Part shown: one piece after another, positions 47,643 to 56,517 of the stretch
Numbering within the stretch: position 1 is the stretch's first letter
Layout of the letters: each line of letters opens with the position of its first letter
From: Roseateles sp.
GTDB taxonomy: Bacteria; Pseudomonadota; Gammaproteobacteria; Burkholderiales; Burkholderiaceae_C
Direction: 5' to 3'
NCBI RefSeq assembly: GCF_019237615.1
Contig: NZ_JAFAGT010000044.1
Coordinates: 1 to 56,647, forward strand
DNA: 56,647 bases
Made by a program: the position numbers and the translations under genes
Notes under the pieces: model-generated
Database searches by the model: none
What the model saw: only the letters and a program-made list of their open reading frames with translations
Told to the model about the DNA's origin: nothing

Positions 47643-50185
47643 GGCTGTGGGCCACGCTGTGCTGGCCCGCCTGGCGCGACCAGCCCGGTCGTATCGTGCT
47701 GGCCATCGTCGCCGTCATGCTGGGCGTGGCGCTGGCCTTTGGCGTGCACCTGCTCAACGGCGCGGCGCTGGCCGAGTTCGCGCGCGCCGCGCGCGGCGTC
47801 AACGGCCAGCCCGACCTGGTGCTGCACGCCCGCGGTGGCACGCTGACCGCCGCCGACCTCGCCGAGCTGCTGAACCGCCCGGATGTCGCCGCCGCCAGCC
47901 CCGTCGTCGAGGCCCAGGCGCTGTGGCCCGGCCAGACCGACTCGGTGGGCCGCGGCCTGAGCCTGCACCTCATCGGCCTGGACCCGCTGGCCCTGCTGGC
48001 CTCCGCCGCCAGCAGCCGCCCGCTCGCGCCGGAGCTCACGCCGCAGATCGAGGGCGGCGTCAACGAGCTGCTGGCCGCCGACACGGTGCACCTGAACGCG
48101 GCCGCGCGTCGCCTGTTGCCCGCCGGTGCGACCCGCCTGAGACTGCGCCTGCCCCAGCCCGGCGGCGCGGCGCCGCGCGATATCGAGCTGCGCATCGGTG
48201 GCCGCGTCGCCGCCGGCAGCACGCCGCTGGGCGTGCTGGACATCGCCGACGCGCAAGTCCTGTTCGGGCGCCTCGACGGGCTGGACCGCATCGACGTACA
48301 GCTGGCCCCCGGCGTGGACGCCACCGCCTGGGCCGCCCGGTTGCCCGCGCGCTGGCGGGCCGCACCGCCCGTGGACGAAGGCGCCCGCCTGTCCGACCTG
48401 ACCCGCGCCTACCGCGTCAACCTGGGGCTGCTGGCGCTGATGGCGCTGTTCACGGGCAGCTTCCTCGTCTACGCGGTGCTGTCGCTGGCCACTGCCCAGC
48501 GCCTGCCGCAATGGGCGCTGGCGGGCGTGCTGGGCGTGTCGGCGCGCATGCGCTGGCGGCTCATCCTGATGGAGGGCGGCATCGTCGGCCTCATCGGCAC
48601 CCTGCTGGGCCTGGCGCTGGGCCTGGGCCTGGCGGCCGGCGCGCTGAAGCTGCTGGGCAGCGACCTGGGCCTGCAGGGCGCGGGCGGCTCGTCCATCCAG
48701 TTGCTGCTGGGCCAGTCGCTGCTGCTGCCGGCGCTGGTCTACGGCGCATTGGGCATGGCCGCCGCACTGCTGGCCGCGCTGGCGCCGGCGCTGACGATAC
48801 GCCGCATCGCGCCGGCCCTGGTGCTCAAGGGCCTGGGCTTGCCGGCCAGCCGCAGCCTGCCGGCCTGGCTGGGCGCGGGCCTGCTGACGCTGGGCGGCCT
48901 GCTGGCCGCGCTGCCGCCGCTGTGGCACGACACGCCGGTTGCGGCCTACCTGTCCATGCTCTGCCTGCTGCTGGGCGGCCTGGCGCTGGTGCCGGCCGGG
49001 GTGCGCGGCCTGACGGCGCTGCTGGCGCGGCTGCCGGCCACGCCTTTGCTGCTGCTGGCCCGCGAGCGCAGCCGCGACCAGGCGAGCGAGGCACGCCGCT
49101 CGCTGGCCGGCGTGCTCGTCGCACTGGCACTGGCCGTCGCGATGACGGTCATGATCGGCAGCTTCCGCGAGTCGCTGATGCATTGGCTGGACCAGGCCCT
49201 GCCGGCCGACCTCTATCTGCGCAGCGCGCTGCGTGCTGCCGATGGCCAGCCCGCGCCGCTGCCGCCGGCCCTGCTCGACGCCCTGCCCCGCCTGCCCGAG
49301 GTGGCTCGTGCGCTGCCGCAGCGCACCGCCCGGCTGCGCCTCGCGCCGGGCGCCGAGCCGGTGACGCTGACGGCGCGCGACGTCGGCGCCGCCGGACTGC
49401 CCCTGGTGGAGCGCTGGGACGGCCCGCCGGCCGCCGGCGCCTTGCCCGTCTGGGTCAACGAGGTGGCGCGCGACCGCGACGGGCTGGTGCCGGGCCGCGT
49501 GGTCGCGGCCGAGCTGGTGAACGGCGGCCGCAGCGTCGAGCTGCAGGTACGCGGCGTCTGGCGCGACTACGCGCGCCAGAGCACGGCGCTGTGGATGGCG
49601 CTGGCCGACTACCGCCGTGCCAGCGGCGACGCCACGTCCACCGAGGTCGCGCTGTGGCTGGCGCCCGGCCAGACGCCGGACAACGCCCAGGCGGCCGTGC
49701 GCCGGCTGGCCGGCGCGGACGTGGACTTGGCCGCCGCCGGCGAGCTGCGCAGGCTGTCGCTGCAGATCTTCGACCGCAGCTTCGCCATCACCATCTGGCT
49801 GCAGGCCGTGGCGCTGGCCGTGGGGCTGTTCGGCGTCGTCGCCAGCCAGTCGGCCCAGGCGCTGGCGCGCAAGCGCGAGTTCGGGCTCCTGCGCCATCTG
49901 GGCCTCTCGCGGCGTCAGCTGCTGAGGCTGCTGCTCATCGAGGCCGGCCTCACCGGCGGCACCGGTGCACTGGCCGGGCTGGCGCTGGGCCTGGGCCTGA
50001 GCGTCGTGCTGGTCTACGTCGTGAACCCACAGAGCTTTCACTGGAGCATGGAGATGCACCTGCCCCTCGCGCGCCTCGCGTCTCTGGTGGGGCTGGCTTT
50101 TGCGGCGGCGGTGGGCGCGTCGCTGCTGGCCGGCCACCGTGCACTGGGCCAGGACGCCGTGCGCGCGGTCAGGGAGGACGCCTGA
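47639..50185 (+). CDS. FtsX-type ABC permease, YbbP/AttFG-like
   Basis: 848 residues with about ten membrane helices and two FtsX modules. One N-terminal helix (IVLAIVAVMLGVALAFGVHL) and a large periplasmic part (about 40-260) come first; membrane blocks follow at about 265-400 and 410-500; then a second periplasmic loop; and a last three-helix FtsX unit ending SLVGLAFAAAVGASLLAGHR. The length matches YbbP (about 800). With the ATPase it forms a YbbAP-like system, proposed to act on outer leaflet or hydrophobic substrates. It overlaps the AttH-like gene by one base. Confidence 0.93.
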   Translation: MRLWATLCWPAWRDQPGRIVLAIVAVMLGVALAFGVHLLNGAALAEFARAARGVNGQPDLVLHARGGTLTAADLAELLNRPDVAAASPVVEAQALWPGQTDSVGRGLSLHLIGLDPLALLASAASSRPLAPELTPQIEGGVNELLAADTVHLNAAARRLLPAGATRLRLRLPQPGGAAPRDIELRIGGRVAAGSTPLGVLDIADAQVLFGRLDGLDRIDVQLAPGVDATAWAARLPARWRAAPPVDEGARLSDLTRAYRVNLGLLALMALFTGSFLVYAVLSLATAQRLPQWALAGVLGVSARMRWRLILMEGGIVGLIGTLLGLALGLGLAAGALKLLGSDLGLQGAGGSSIQLLLGQSLLLPALVYGALGMAAALLAALAPALTIRRIAPALVLKGLGLPASRSLPAWLGAGLLTLGGLLAALPPLWHDTPVAAYLSMLCLLLGGLALVPAGVRGLTALLARLPATPLLLLARERSRDQASEARRSLAGVLVALALAVAMTVMIGSFRESLMHWLDQALPADLYLRSALRAADGQPAPLPPALLDALPRLPEVARALPQRTARLRLAPGAEPVTLTARDVGAAGLPLVERWDGPPAAGALPVWVNEVARDRDGLVPGRVVAAELVNGGRSVELQVRGVWRDYARQSTALWMALADYRRASGDATSTEVALWLAPGQTPDNAQAAVRRLAGADVDLAAAGELRRLSLQIFDRSFAITIWLQAVALAVGLFGVVASQSAQALARKREFGLLRHLGLSRRQLLRLLLIEAGLTGGTGALAGLALGLGLSVVLVYVVNPQSFHWSMEMHLPLARLASLVGLAFAAAVGASLLAGHRALGQDAVRAVREDA

Positions 50186-51222
50186 TGCTGCGCCGACGCA
50201 CGCTGCTGCTGGCCGCGCTGCCCCTGCCGGTGCGCGCCGCGCTGAACTTCCCGCAGGACTTCGGCGCCCACCCGGACCAGGCCATCGAGTGGTGGTACCT
50301 GACGGGCCTGCTGGGTGACCGCGACGGCGCGCAGCCGCGCTACGGCTACCAGCTGACCTTCTTTCGTCTGCCCGGCCCCGCCGCGGCCGATCACCCCAGC
50401 CCGCTGGCCGCCCGGCAACTGCTGCTGGGCCATGTGGCCCTGTCCGACCTCGGCGCGCAGCGGCAGCGCCATGCCCAGCGCCTGCTGCGTGCCCTGCCCG
50501 GTGCCGTGCAGGCCGCAGTGGGCGACTGCGACGTCAAGCTGCGCGACTGGACGCTCAGGCGCGAGAGCGGCGGCTACCGCGCGCTGTTCGGCGGGCCAGG
50601 CTTTTCGCTGGAGCTGGAGCTGGCCTCGCCGGACGCGCCGCTGCAGCAGGGCGAGGCCGGCCTGTCTCGCAAGGGCCCCGGACCGCAGCAGTTCAGCCAC
50701 TACTACTCGCGGCCGCAGTTGCTGACTCAGGCCGCGCTCATGCTGGACGGCCAGCGCCACAGCCTGGCCGGCCGCGCCTGGCTGGACCACGAGTGGAGCG
50801 ACAAGCTGCTGGGCGACGCCGTCGGCTGGGACTGGCTGGGCATCAACCTGCACGATGGCCGCGCGCTGACGCTATTCCAGTTGCGCCGCCCGGACGGTCG
50901 CCGCGACTGGGCCGGCGGCAGCCTGCGCACGCCCGGCCAGCCCGACCGCAGCTTCGCGCCCGACGAGGTCGAGATGCAGCCGGTCCGCCACTGGACCAGC
51001 CCCGCCACGGGCGCCCGCTGGCCGGTGGCTTGGCGGCTGAAGAGTCCGGCCGGCGAGATGCAGCTGCGCGCCGCCTTCGACGCCCAGGAGATCGACGCGC
51101 GCCGCAGCTCGGGCCTGGTCTACTGGGAGGGTGTGGCACGGCTGTTCGACGGCAGAAACCGGCAACTCGGCGCCGGCTACCTGGAACTGACCGGCTACGC
51201 GGGCAGGCCACCCATCCTGTAG
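50185..51222 (+). CDS. AttH / carotenoid-1,2-hydratase-like secreted lipocalin protein
   Basis: 345 residues with a short signal peptide (RRRTLLLAALPLPVRA) and a GGAGG site. Motifs of the CrtC/AttH family: HPDQAIEWWYLTGLL, RYGYQLTFFRLPG, FSHYYSRPQLLTQAAL, AWLDHEWSDKLLGDAVGWDW and LVYWEGVARLFD. The W-W-Y-x-T-G and L-D-H-E-W blocks are the family hallmark. The protein binds or modifies a hydrophobic ligand in the periplasm. ABC ATPase, permease and AttH next to each other match the AttEFGH layout. No carotenoid genes are near, so a pigment role is unlikely. Confidence 0.9.
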   Translation: MLRRRTLLLAALPLPVRAALNFPQDFGAHPDQAIEWWYLTGLLGDRDGAQPRYGYQLTFFRLPGPAAADHPSPLAARQLLLGHVALSDLGAQRQRHAQRLLRALPGAVQAAVGDCDVKLRDWTLRRESGGYRALFGGPGFSLELELASPDAPLQQGEAGLSRKGPGPQQFSHYYSRPQLLTQAALMLDGQRHSLAGRAWLDHEWSDKLLGDAVGWDWLGINLHDGRALTLFQLRRPDGRRDWAGGSLRTPGQPDRSFAPDEVEMQPVRHWTSPATGARWPVAWRLKSPAGEMQLRAAFDAQEIDARRSSGLVYWEGVARLFDGRNRQLGAGYLELTGYAGRPPIL

Positions 51223-51239
51223 ACCACAATGCGCGGCCC

Positions 51240-52385
51240 ATGCTGCAACGCCAACCCACCCGCCCGACCTTCGGCTGGGACAACCTCGCGGGCGGGCACG
51301 CCGCCGGCCTCCCCGCCGTCGACGACCTGCCCCACACGCGGCTGCTGACCAGTGGCCGCGCGGCGCTGTTCGCCGCGATGAAGGCGCTGGGCGTGCAGGC
51401 CGGCGACGGCGTGCTGGCCCCCAGCTACCACTGCCCGACGCTGGTCGCGCCGCTGCGCGCGGCCGGCGCGGCGCTGCAGTTCTATCCGCTGGGCCCCGAT
51501 GGCCTGCCCGCGCTCGACGCCATCACACCGGCGGCGCGCACGCGCGCCCTGGTCGCGGCCCAGCTCTTCGGACTGCCGCGCTCGCTGGCCGCCGTGCGGG
51601 CCTGGTGCGACGCCCGCGGCATCGCGCTGGTGGAGGACTGCGCACACAGCTTCTTCGGCCAGGCCGGCGAGCGGCCTGTGGGGCACTGGGGCGACCTGGC
51701 GACGGCCAGCCTGTCCAAGTTCTTCCCCGTGGCAGAAGGCGGCCTGCTCGCCGCGGCCCGGCCTCTGCCCGCGCAGGCCCTGCAGCCGGCCGGCGCCAGG
51801 GCGCAGCTCAAGGCCTGGGTGGATCTGCTGGAGCGTGGCAGCGCACAGGGCCGGCTGACAGGCCTGAACGCACCGCTGCGCGCGCTGTTCCGCCTGAAGA
51901 ACGGTCCGCCCCGCGCGCCCTCGCCCGCCGCGCCGGGCGAGCCGGACGAAGCCCGGATGCTGGCCGAATGCGACCTCGGCCGCAGCGAGCAGGCAGCGCC
52001 GGCCCTGACCCGGCGTCTGCTGGGCCTGCCACGCGGGCGCATCGTCACGCGCCGCCGCGCCCACTACGACATGCTGCACCGCCTCGCGCAAGGACTGCCC
52101 GGCGCGCGGCCGCTGTCCGCCCCCCTGCCCGCCCAGGCCGCGCCCTATGTGATGCCGCTGTGGCTGGACGCGCCCGAGCCTGCCGAAACCGCCTACGCGG
52201 CGCTTCGCGCGGCCGGCTGCGCGGTGTTCCGCTGGGACCGCGTCTGGCCCGACGTGCCCGACTTCCCCGACGATCACGGCGCCCGCTGGCGCACCCAGGT
52301 GCTGCAGCTGCTGTGCCACCAAGACCTCGACGATGCCATGCTGACCCGCACCTGCGACGTGCTGACCGACGCCCTGAAGACATGA
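51240..52385 (+). CDS. DegT/DnrJ/EryC1-type PLP aminotransferase-like protein
   Basis: 381 residues. Fold type I PLP enzyme of the DegT family: LLTSGRAALFAAMKALGVQA, DGVLAPSYHCPTLVAPL, ALVEDCAHSFFGQAGERPVG (Asp holding the cofactor) and TASLSKFFPVAEGG, which carries the PLP lysine in S-x-S-K. Usual targets are nucleotide-sugar ketones, but the central loop is divergent, so sugar specificity is unproven. It overlaps the following exporter by four bases, pointing to a lipid- or glycan-linked product. Confidence 0.86.
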   Translation: MLQRQPTRPTFGWDNLAGGHAAGLPAVDDLPHTRLLTSGRAALFAAMKALGVQAGDGVLAPSYHCPTLVAPLRAAGAALQFYPLGPDGLPALDAITPAARTRALVAAQLFGLPRSLAAVRAWCDARGIALVEDCAHSFFGQAGERPVGHWGDLATASLSKFFPVAEGGLLAAARPLPAQALQPAGARAQLKAWVDLLERGSAQGRLTGLNAPLRALFRLKNGPPRAPSPAAPGEPDEARMLAECDLGRSEQAAPALTRRLLGLPRGRIVTRRRAHYDMLHRLAQGLPGARPLSAPLPAQAAPYVMPLWLDAPEPAETAYAALRAAGCAVFRWDRVWPDVPDFPDDHGARWRTQVLQLLCHQDLDDAMLTRTCDVLTDALKT

Positions 52386-54184
52386 GTTCCACCACCGAAC
52401 GCCCCGCCTCCAAGCAGGCCCGCTCGCTGAGCGGCCTGGCCCCCTTCCTGCGCCCCTACCGCGGCCGCATCACGGTGGCCCTCGTGGCCCTGCTGCTGTC
52501 CGCCATGGCCACGCTGGCCTTCCCGCTGGCGCTGCGCGGCCTCATCGACGCGGGCTTCTCCGCCGGCGACCCCGGCGAGCGGCTGATGGCGCTGCGCGAG
52601 CATTTCCTCGCGATGTTCGGGGTCGGCGCCGCCTTGGGCATCTTCTCGGCCTCGCGCTTCTACATGGTCACCTGGCTGGGCGAGCGCGTCACGGCCGACC
52701 TGCGCAACGCCGTCTACACCCATGTGCTGCGCCAGAGTCCCGAGTTCTTCGAGACCACGCAGACCGGCGAGGTGCTGAGCCGCATCACGACGGACACCAC
52801 CGTCGTGCAGACAGTCGTCGGCTCCAGCCTGTCCATGGGCCTGCGCAACATCGTCATGGGCGTCGGCGCGCTGGTCATGCTCGTCGTCACCAACCCCTAT
52901 GTGATGGGCCAGGTGCTGGGCATCCTGGTTCTGATCGTCGCGCCGGCGCTGTACTTCGGCCGCCGCGTGCGCAAGCTGTCGCGGGCCAGCCAGGACCGCG
53001 TGGCCGATACGTCGGCCATCGCCGCCGAGGTGCTGAACGCCGTCACGGTCGTGCAGAGCTACACCCAGGAAGCCGCCGAGGCCAAGCGCTTCGCCGCCGC
53101 CAGCGAGGCCGCCTTCGACACGGCGCGCAAGCGCACACGTGTGCGCAGCCTGCTGGTCGCTTTCATCATCACGGCCGTCTTCGGCGCCATGCTGTGGGGC
53201 CTGTACCAGGGCACGCAGGCCGTCATCGCCGGCAAGATCTCGGCCGGCCACCTGGGCCAGACGGTGGTCTACGTGACGCTGCTGGTCAGCAGCGTGGCCG
53301 TGCTGGCCGAGGTCTGGGGCGACGTGCTGCGCGCGGCCGGCGCCACCGAGCGCCTCATCGAGTTGATGGAGGCGCGCTCGCCGGTGGCCGACCCGGCCAT
53401 GCCGCAGGCGCTGACGGCCGCACGGGGCGGCAGCCGCGTCGAGTTCGACGCCATCACCTTCCACTACCCCTCGCGGCCGCAGACGGCGGCGCTGGACGGT
53501 TTGTCGCTGACGGTGCAGCCCGGCGAGACCGTCGCGCTGGTGGGCCCCAGCGGCGCCGGCAAGACGACGGTGTTCCAGCTGCTGCTGCGCTTCTACGACC
53601 CGCAGTCTGGCCAGATCCGCCTGAACGGCGCGCCCACGCAGACGCTGAGCCTTGCCGACCTGCGCGCCAACGTGGGCCTGGTGCCCCAGGACAGCGTCAT
53701 CTTCTCGACCACGGCGATGGAGAACATCCGCTACGGCCGGCCGGGCGCCAGCGACGAGGAGGTCGTGGCCGCTGCCAGGGCCGCGTTCGCGGACGACTTC
53801 ATCCGCGCGCTGCCCGAGGGATACCAGAGCTTCCTGGGCGAGCGCGGCGTGCGCCTGTCCGGCGGCCAGCGCCAGCGCATCAGCATCGCCCGCGCGATGC
53901 TGAAGAACCCGCCGCTGCTGCTGCTCGACGAGGCCACCAGCGCGCTGGACGCCGAGAGCGAACGCGTCGTGCAGGCCGCGCTGGAGGCCGCCATGCAGCA
54001 CCGCACGACGCTGGTCATCGCGCACCGGCTGGCAACCATCCAGAAGGCCGATCGCATCGTGGTGCTCGAGGCGGGGCGCATCGTTGACATCGGCCGGCAC
54101 GAGGAGCTGGTGGCACGCGACGGGCTGTATGCGAAGTTGGCGGCGATGCAGTTCGGGTTGGAAACCGACGCCCAGGCCACCTGA
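52382..54184 (+). CDS. MsbA-like ABC exporter (fused membrane and ATPase domains)
   Basis: 600 residues. Six membrane helices (about 30-315) with the coupling region [20 protein letters not shown] and [20 protein letters not shown], then the ATPase: [20 protein letters not shown], Walker [11 protein letters not shown]-loop [16 protein letters not shown], signature [17 protein letters not shown], Walker [14 protein letters not shown]-loop VIAHRLAT. Half-transporter that works as a homodimer; lipid, lipid A or drug substrates are usual. Last gene of the SPFH run; the integron remnant begins behind it. Confidence 0.94.
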   Translation: MSSTTERPASKQARSLSGLAPFLRPYRGRITVALVALLLSAMATLAFPLALRGLIDAGFSAGDPGERLMALREHFLAMFGVGAALGIFSASRFYMVTWLGERVTADLRNAVYTHVLRQSPEFFETTQTGEVLSRITTDTTVVQTVVGSSLSMGLRNIVMGVGALVMLVVTNPYVMGQVLGILVLIVAPALYFGRRVRKLSRASQDRVADTSAIAAEVLNAVTVVQSYTQEAAEAKRFAAASEAAFDTARKRTRVRSLLVAFIITAVFGAMLWGLYQGTQAVIAGKISAGHLGQTVVYVTLLVSSVAVLAEVWGDVLRAAGATERLIELMEARSPVADPAMPQALTAARGGSRVEFDAITFHYPSRPQTAALDGLSLTVQPGETVALVGPSGAGKTTVFQLLLRFYDPQSGQIRLNGAPTQTLSLADLRANVGLVPQDSVIFSTTAMENIRYGRPGASDEEVVAAARAAFADDFIRALPEGYQSFLGERGVRLSGGQRQRISIARAMLKNPPLLLLDEATSALDAESERVVQAALEAAMQHRTTLVIAHRLATIQKADRIVVLEAGRIVDIGRHEELVARDGLYAKLAAMQFGLETDAQAT

Positions 54185-54318
54185 ACGGCGGCCGCCCACC
54201 CTGTCGTCAGCGGAAGGCCCGGGCTGGCCCGACACCGGCCATGCTGCGTCAACGGGCGCGCCTGCGGGCCTGATCGAACCGCCTTGCCACTCACACGACA
54301 CAAGTCCTGACGCCGGGG

Positions 54319-54750
54319 CAATCTGGTCAGCACCGACAACACCTCATCGACACCGAGGATCACCGGCAAGCGCCGCTTGGGCACCGGGCGTCCGATCTCC
54401 TGCATCCAGGGCAACTGCAGGCTCAGCACCTTGCCGTAGAGAAACAGGAGTGCAGACAAGGCCTGACGATGGCTGGACGGAGACAGCCCCCGGTCTGATG
54501 CCAGATGGGTAAGGTAGGCCTCGACCTCGGGGCCACCCATCTCTGCCGGATGGCGTAGGCCGTGGAACCGGATGAAGGCCCGAGACCAGTACAAGTACGC
54601 CTGCTCGGTTCGCCGGCTGTAGTGCAACATCCGGATGCGCTCACGCAGCTGATCCAGCAGCCTGACGGCTCGCAAGGGCGGCAGATTAACTGCAGGGCTC
54701 GGGCGCAATGCCGCGCGAGGAGTGACAGGGCGAGCGATGGCAGGCAGCAT
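54319..54750 (-). pseudogene. intI: Truncated integron integrase (N-terminal 144 codons)
   Basis: Starts [20 protein letters not shown] with a GGAGG site six bases upstream. [54 protein letters not shown] and [19 protein letters not shown] match the SAM-like core-binding domain of IntI. Homology ends at Leu144; the catalytic R-H-R-Y domain is gone and the frame runs on into unrelated sequence behind the exporter gene. The 134 bases between 54185 and 54318 hold no gene. The integrase cannot be active, although its promoter is intact. Confidence 0.9.
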
Positions 54751-54819
54751 GGCAGCCTCCGCTTGGCGGTGCCGCGAACCAACCAAACCGGTTTGTAACG
54801 GGTGCGGCTTTTGACGGGA

Positions 54820-54848
54820 AATTTTGTACTGTATGAAACGACAGTCAA
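54820..54848 (-). promoter_or_regulatory. Predicted promoter of the integrase
   Basis: On the minus strand TTGACT (54848-54843) and AAAATT (54825-54820) are exactly 17 bases apart, about 70 bases before the intI ATG. A LexA box lies between and across them. Confidence 0.55.
54829..54844. promoter_or_regulatory. LexA (SOS) box over the integrase promoter
   Basis: CTGTATGAAACGACAG matches CTGT-N8-ACAG, the LexA consensus, and lies between the -35 and -10 boxes of the integrase promoter. Integron integrases of several classes are SOS-regulated by a box in this position, so this is a retained control element. Confidence 0.72.
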
Positions 54849-54953
54849 GTCGGCTGAAGCTCCAGCCTCGACAAGCACTTGGGTCGCGTGCGGGGCGCCG
54901 CGTTACTGCGCGGGCTGCCGTGATAGGCCGCGTCCACCTGCGGTCTACAAAAC

Positions 54954-54960
54954 GTTGGGC
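54954..54960 (+). other. attI-side recombination point of the first cassette
   Basis: GTTGGGC fits the GTTRRRY core at which cassettes are inserted. It is four bases before the ATG of the first cassette gene and is the exact complement of GCCCAAC, the left end of that cassette's attC. The attI site should occupy about 54850-54960. Confidence 0.65.
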
Positions 54961-54963
54961 ATT

Positions 54964-55338
54964 ATGAATTTCCTGCCGCCGTCTTTAGTCGCGATCTTCG
55001 GTCTCGCCTGCGGTGCGGCGGTCGGCTTCGTGTTCGGCTTTGCGCTCACGTCTCATGCAGACGTGCTCCGTGGCATTCGGCCGAATACCAAGAATCGGCT
55101 GGTGCTGTTTCTGGCTCGGCCAACTAGCGAGATGGGCCTTCTTTCGAGCGTGTTGTTCTTGGCGATCATGTGCGCTTGGCTGGCAGTGCTTTTCGGCCCT
55201 TGCGCACTGCCAGCTATTGCCTCCGAACATTTGTCAGGGGACGGTCCGCCATTGATTCTTCTGGCCTATGGCTGCTTCGCGCTGGCGGCTTGGCTCGGGC
55301 GAAGTTTCGGAGCCCATGCATGGCGCGTCATGTCCTGA
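54964..55338 (+). CDS. Cassette gene 1: small membrane protein, unknown function
   Basis: 124 residues from the ATG right after the junction; a longer reading from 54802 crosses the attI region and was rejected. Three hydrophobic segments: about 5-27 ([20 protein letters not shown]), 57-80 ([17 protein letters not shown]) and 98-115 ([16 protein letters not shown]). No family recognised. Codon use and GC are lower than in the chromosomal neighbours, consistent with capture as a cassette. No ribosome site is obvious. Confidence 0.7.
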   Translation: MNFLPPSLVAIFGLACGAAVGFVFGFALTSHADVLRGIRPNTKNRLVLFLARPTSEMGLLSSVLFLAIMCAWLAVLFGPCALPAIASEHLSGDGPPLILLAYGCFALAAWLGRSFGAHAWRVMS

Positions 55339-55345
55339 GCATGAT

Positions 55346-55402
55346 GCCCAACCCTACATTGCAGCGGACGGCTTCACCGCTCGCTGAACTTGAACGTTAG
55401 GC
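55346..55402 (+). repeat. attC site of cassette 1 (57 bp)
   Basis: Left end GCCCAAC and right end GTTAGGC fit RYYYAAC and GTTRRRY. Between them CAGCG-GA-CGG pairs with CCG-CT-CGCTG around CTTCA, giving the folded hairpin expected of attC. The left end is complementary to this cassette's own 5' junction GTTGGGC, as the excision model requires. Confidence 0.85.
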
Positions 55403-55405
55403 CGC

Positions 55406-55849
55406 ATGTACGCTTGCCCTGTCTGCCACTCCGAGGTGCCGAAAATCTCACGCTTTCTCCGCTCCTCTGGTTTTTTGTGTGCAACCTGCCGTTCCGATTT
55501 GTGCATGAGCCCGACGCCCTCAACAATCTGGATTTTTCGGGCAGTCATGCTCCTCGGTGTGGCAGTCATGATCTACCTATCGCGTACCCATCAAAGACTC
55601 TTGTTGTGGGCGTCGCTTGTCGCTCTGATGCTGGGGATTTTTGGACTGCAATCTATGGGTGCAGTAGTTTTACGCGGCTCTCAGAACACTTCGACTGATG
55701 CGCTGTCAAAGGTCATGAACGGCCCGAGGGGATCTCGCATTCGTATTGGGCTAGCCATACTGTTTGTGCTTCTTCTCCTGCTCGGCGCTGGCCTGCTGGA
55801 GCCTGGTCGGCTGGGCGAGCTGCTGTCGAGATTTCACGGTCCGGCCTAA
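55406..55849 (+). CDS. Cassette gene 2: zinc-ribbon membrane protein, unknown function
   Basis: 147 residues starting four bases after attC of cassette 1. Residues 4-30 contain CPVC and CATC, a CxxC...CxxC zinc-ribbon pair; three hydrophobic segments follow at about 42-60 (IFRAVMLLGVAVMIYLS), 64-90 and 112-130 (GLAILFVLLLLLGAGLL). The stop codon lies inside the left end of the next attC. No family recognised. Plausible role in membrane sensing or protein interaction, unproven. Confidence 0.72.
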   Translation: MYACPVCHSEVPKISRFLRSSGFLCATCRSDLCMSPTPSTIWIFRAVMLLGVAVMIYLSRTHQRLLLWASLVALMLGIFGLQSMGAVVLRGSQNTSTDALSKVMNGPRGSRIRIGLAILFVLLLLLGAGLLEPGRLGELLSRFHGPA

Positions 55850-55957
55850 CCTATTTTTCGATTTGACCATTCACAGCAAAGGCCCTCGCCGCCTTGCTTT
55901 TCATTTTCGGCAGCTCTGGCCTTTGCCGTTCTGGGCCTCTCAACGCGAACGTTAGGT
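55844..55957 (+). repeat. attC site of cassette 2 (114 bp)
   Basis: Left end GCCTAAC is the complement of cassette 2's own 5' junction GTTAGGC; right end is GTTAGGT. The interior holds the 9-bp inverted repeat GCAAAGGCC/GGCCTTTGC, so the single strand can fold into a long attC hairpin. It is twice the length of the first attC, which is normal variation in integron arrays. Confidence 0.85.
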
Positions 55958-55964
55958 TTCTCAA

Positions 55965-56417
55965 GTGCCCACGGATTGGATCGTCTACTGGCTCACACGG
56001 CCCTCGGGGATCGCGCTTATCGCCCTTGCCATAGCACTTCCGTTCGGACTGTGGCGAGCCGTCTTGGGGCCTTCCGGAGCTTCCGTTGGCTACCGCCCGT
56101 TGGCAGCTGGTTATCTCAGCGCCATGATCGGGCTTGCGGTGATTAGCTTTGGATCGGCCTACTTCGAGTTCAGCAACCGCGTGGCAAGCGGCGCTCTAAA
56201 GGAGGCGGAGCGGTGGACCATCGTGCCAGGGTGGTCAATCTACCTTGCGGTGCTGTCTCTTCTCTTCGTGCTGCCGCTCATCGCGTTGGTTGGCGTTCCA
56301 CTTTCCGCTCTTCTCCTGCGGCTGCGCAGATTGACGTATCCGGTGATTGCAGGCGGTACGACGGCTTTTTGGCTCGCACTTTCATGCTTGCTGTGGATGT
56401 TCCCCAGCAATGAGTAG
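55965..56417 (+). CDS. Cassette gene 3: four-helix membrane protein, unknown function
   Basis: 150 residues from a GTG eight bases after the attC right end. Hydrophobic segments lie at about 14-34, 47-66, 92-117 and 127-147 (YPVIAGGTTAFWLALSCLL). No family recognised. No attC follows within the next 100 bases: the expected ACCTAAC-type left end is not found, so the third cassette is incomplete or has been cut by the insertion element beyond it. Bases 56418-56517 hold no gene. Confidence 0.68.
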   Translation: MPTDWIVYWLTRPSGIALIALAIALPFGLWRAVLGPSGASVGYRPLAAGYLSAMIGLAVISFGSAYFEFSNRVASGALKEAERWTIVPGWSIYLAVLSLLFVLPLIALVGVPLSALLLRLRRLTYPVIAGGTTAFWLALSCLLWMFPSNE

Positions 56418-56517
56418 CATCACACGCATCGGTGGGAATCTCTTGGCATGTGGTTACGAGATCTGCTGCCCGGCATGCTCTTAGTCGCAGTGCCCTTCAT
56501 GGCTCTTTGATCGTTAG

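Noticed and set aside
47647-51222. Single 1191-codon frame spanning the permease and the AttH-like gene
   Set aside because: Its first 840 codons are out of frame with the FtsX permease and have shadow composition; only the last 345 codons are the real AttH-like gene.
53731-54786. A 351-codon integrase frame on the minus strand
   Set aside because: Integrase similarity stops at codon 144; the rest is antisense to the MsbA-like exporter and has no recombinase motifs.
54811-54837. TTGACG...TATGAA as a plus-strand cassette promoter
   Set aside because: The spacer is only 15 bases and the boxes fall in the integrase promoter/LexA region, so support is too weak to list.
54802-55338. Longer version of cassette gene 1
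   Set aside because: It would begin inside the integrase promoter and read through the attI region and the recombination junction; the ATG four bases after the junction is the natural start of a captured cassette.
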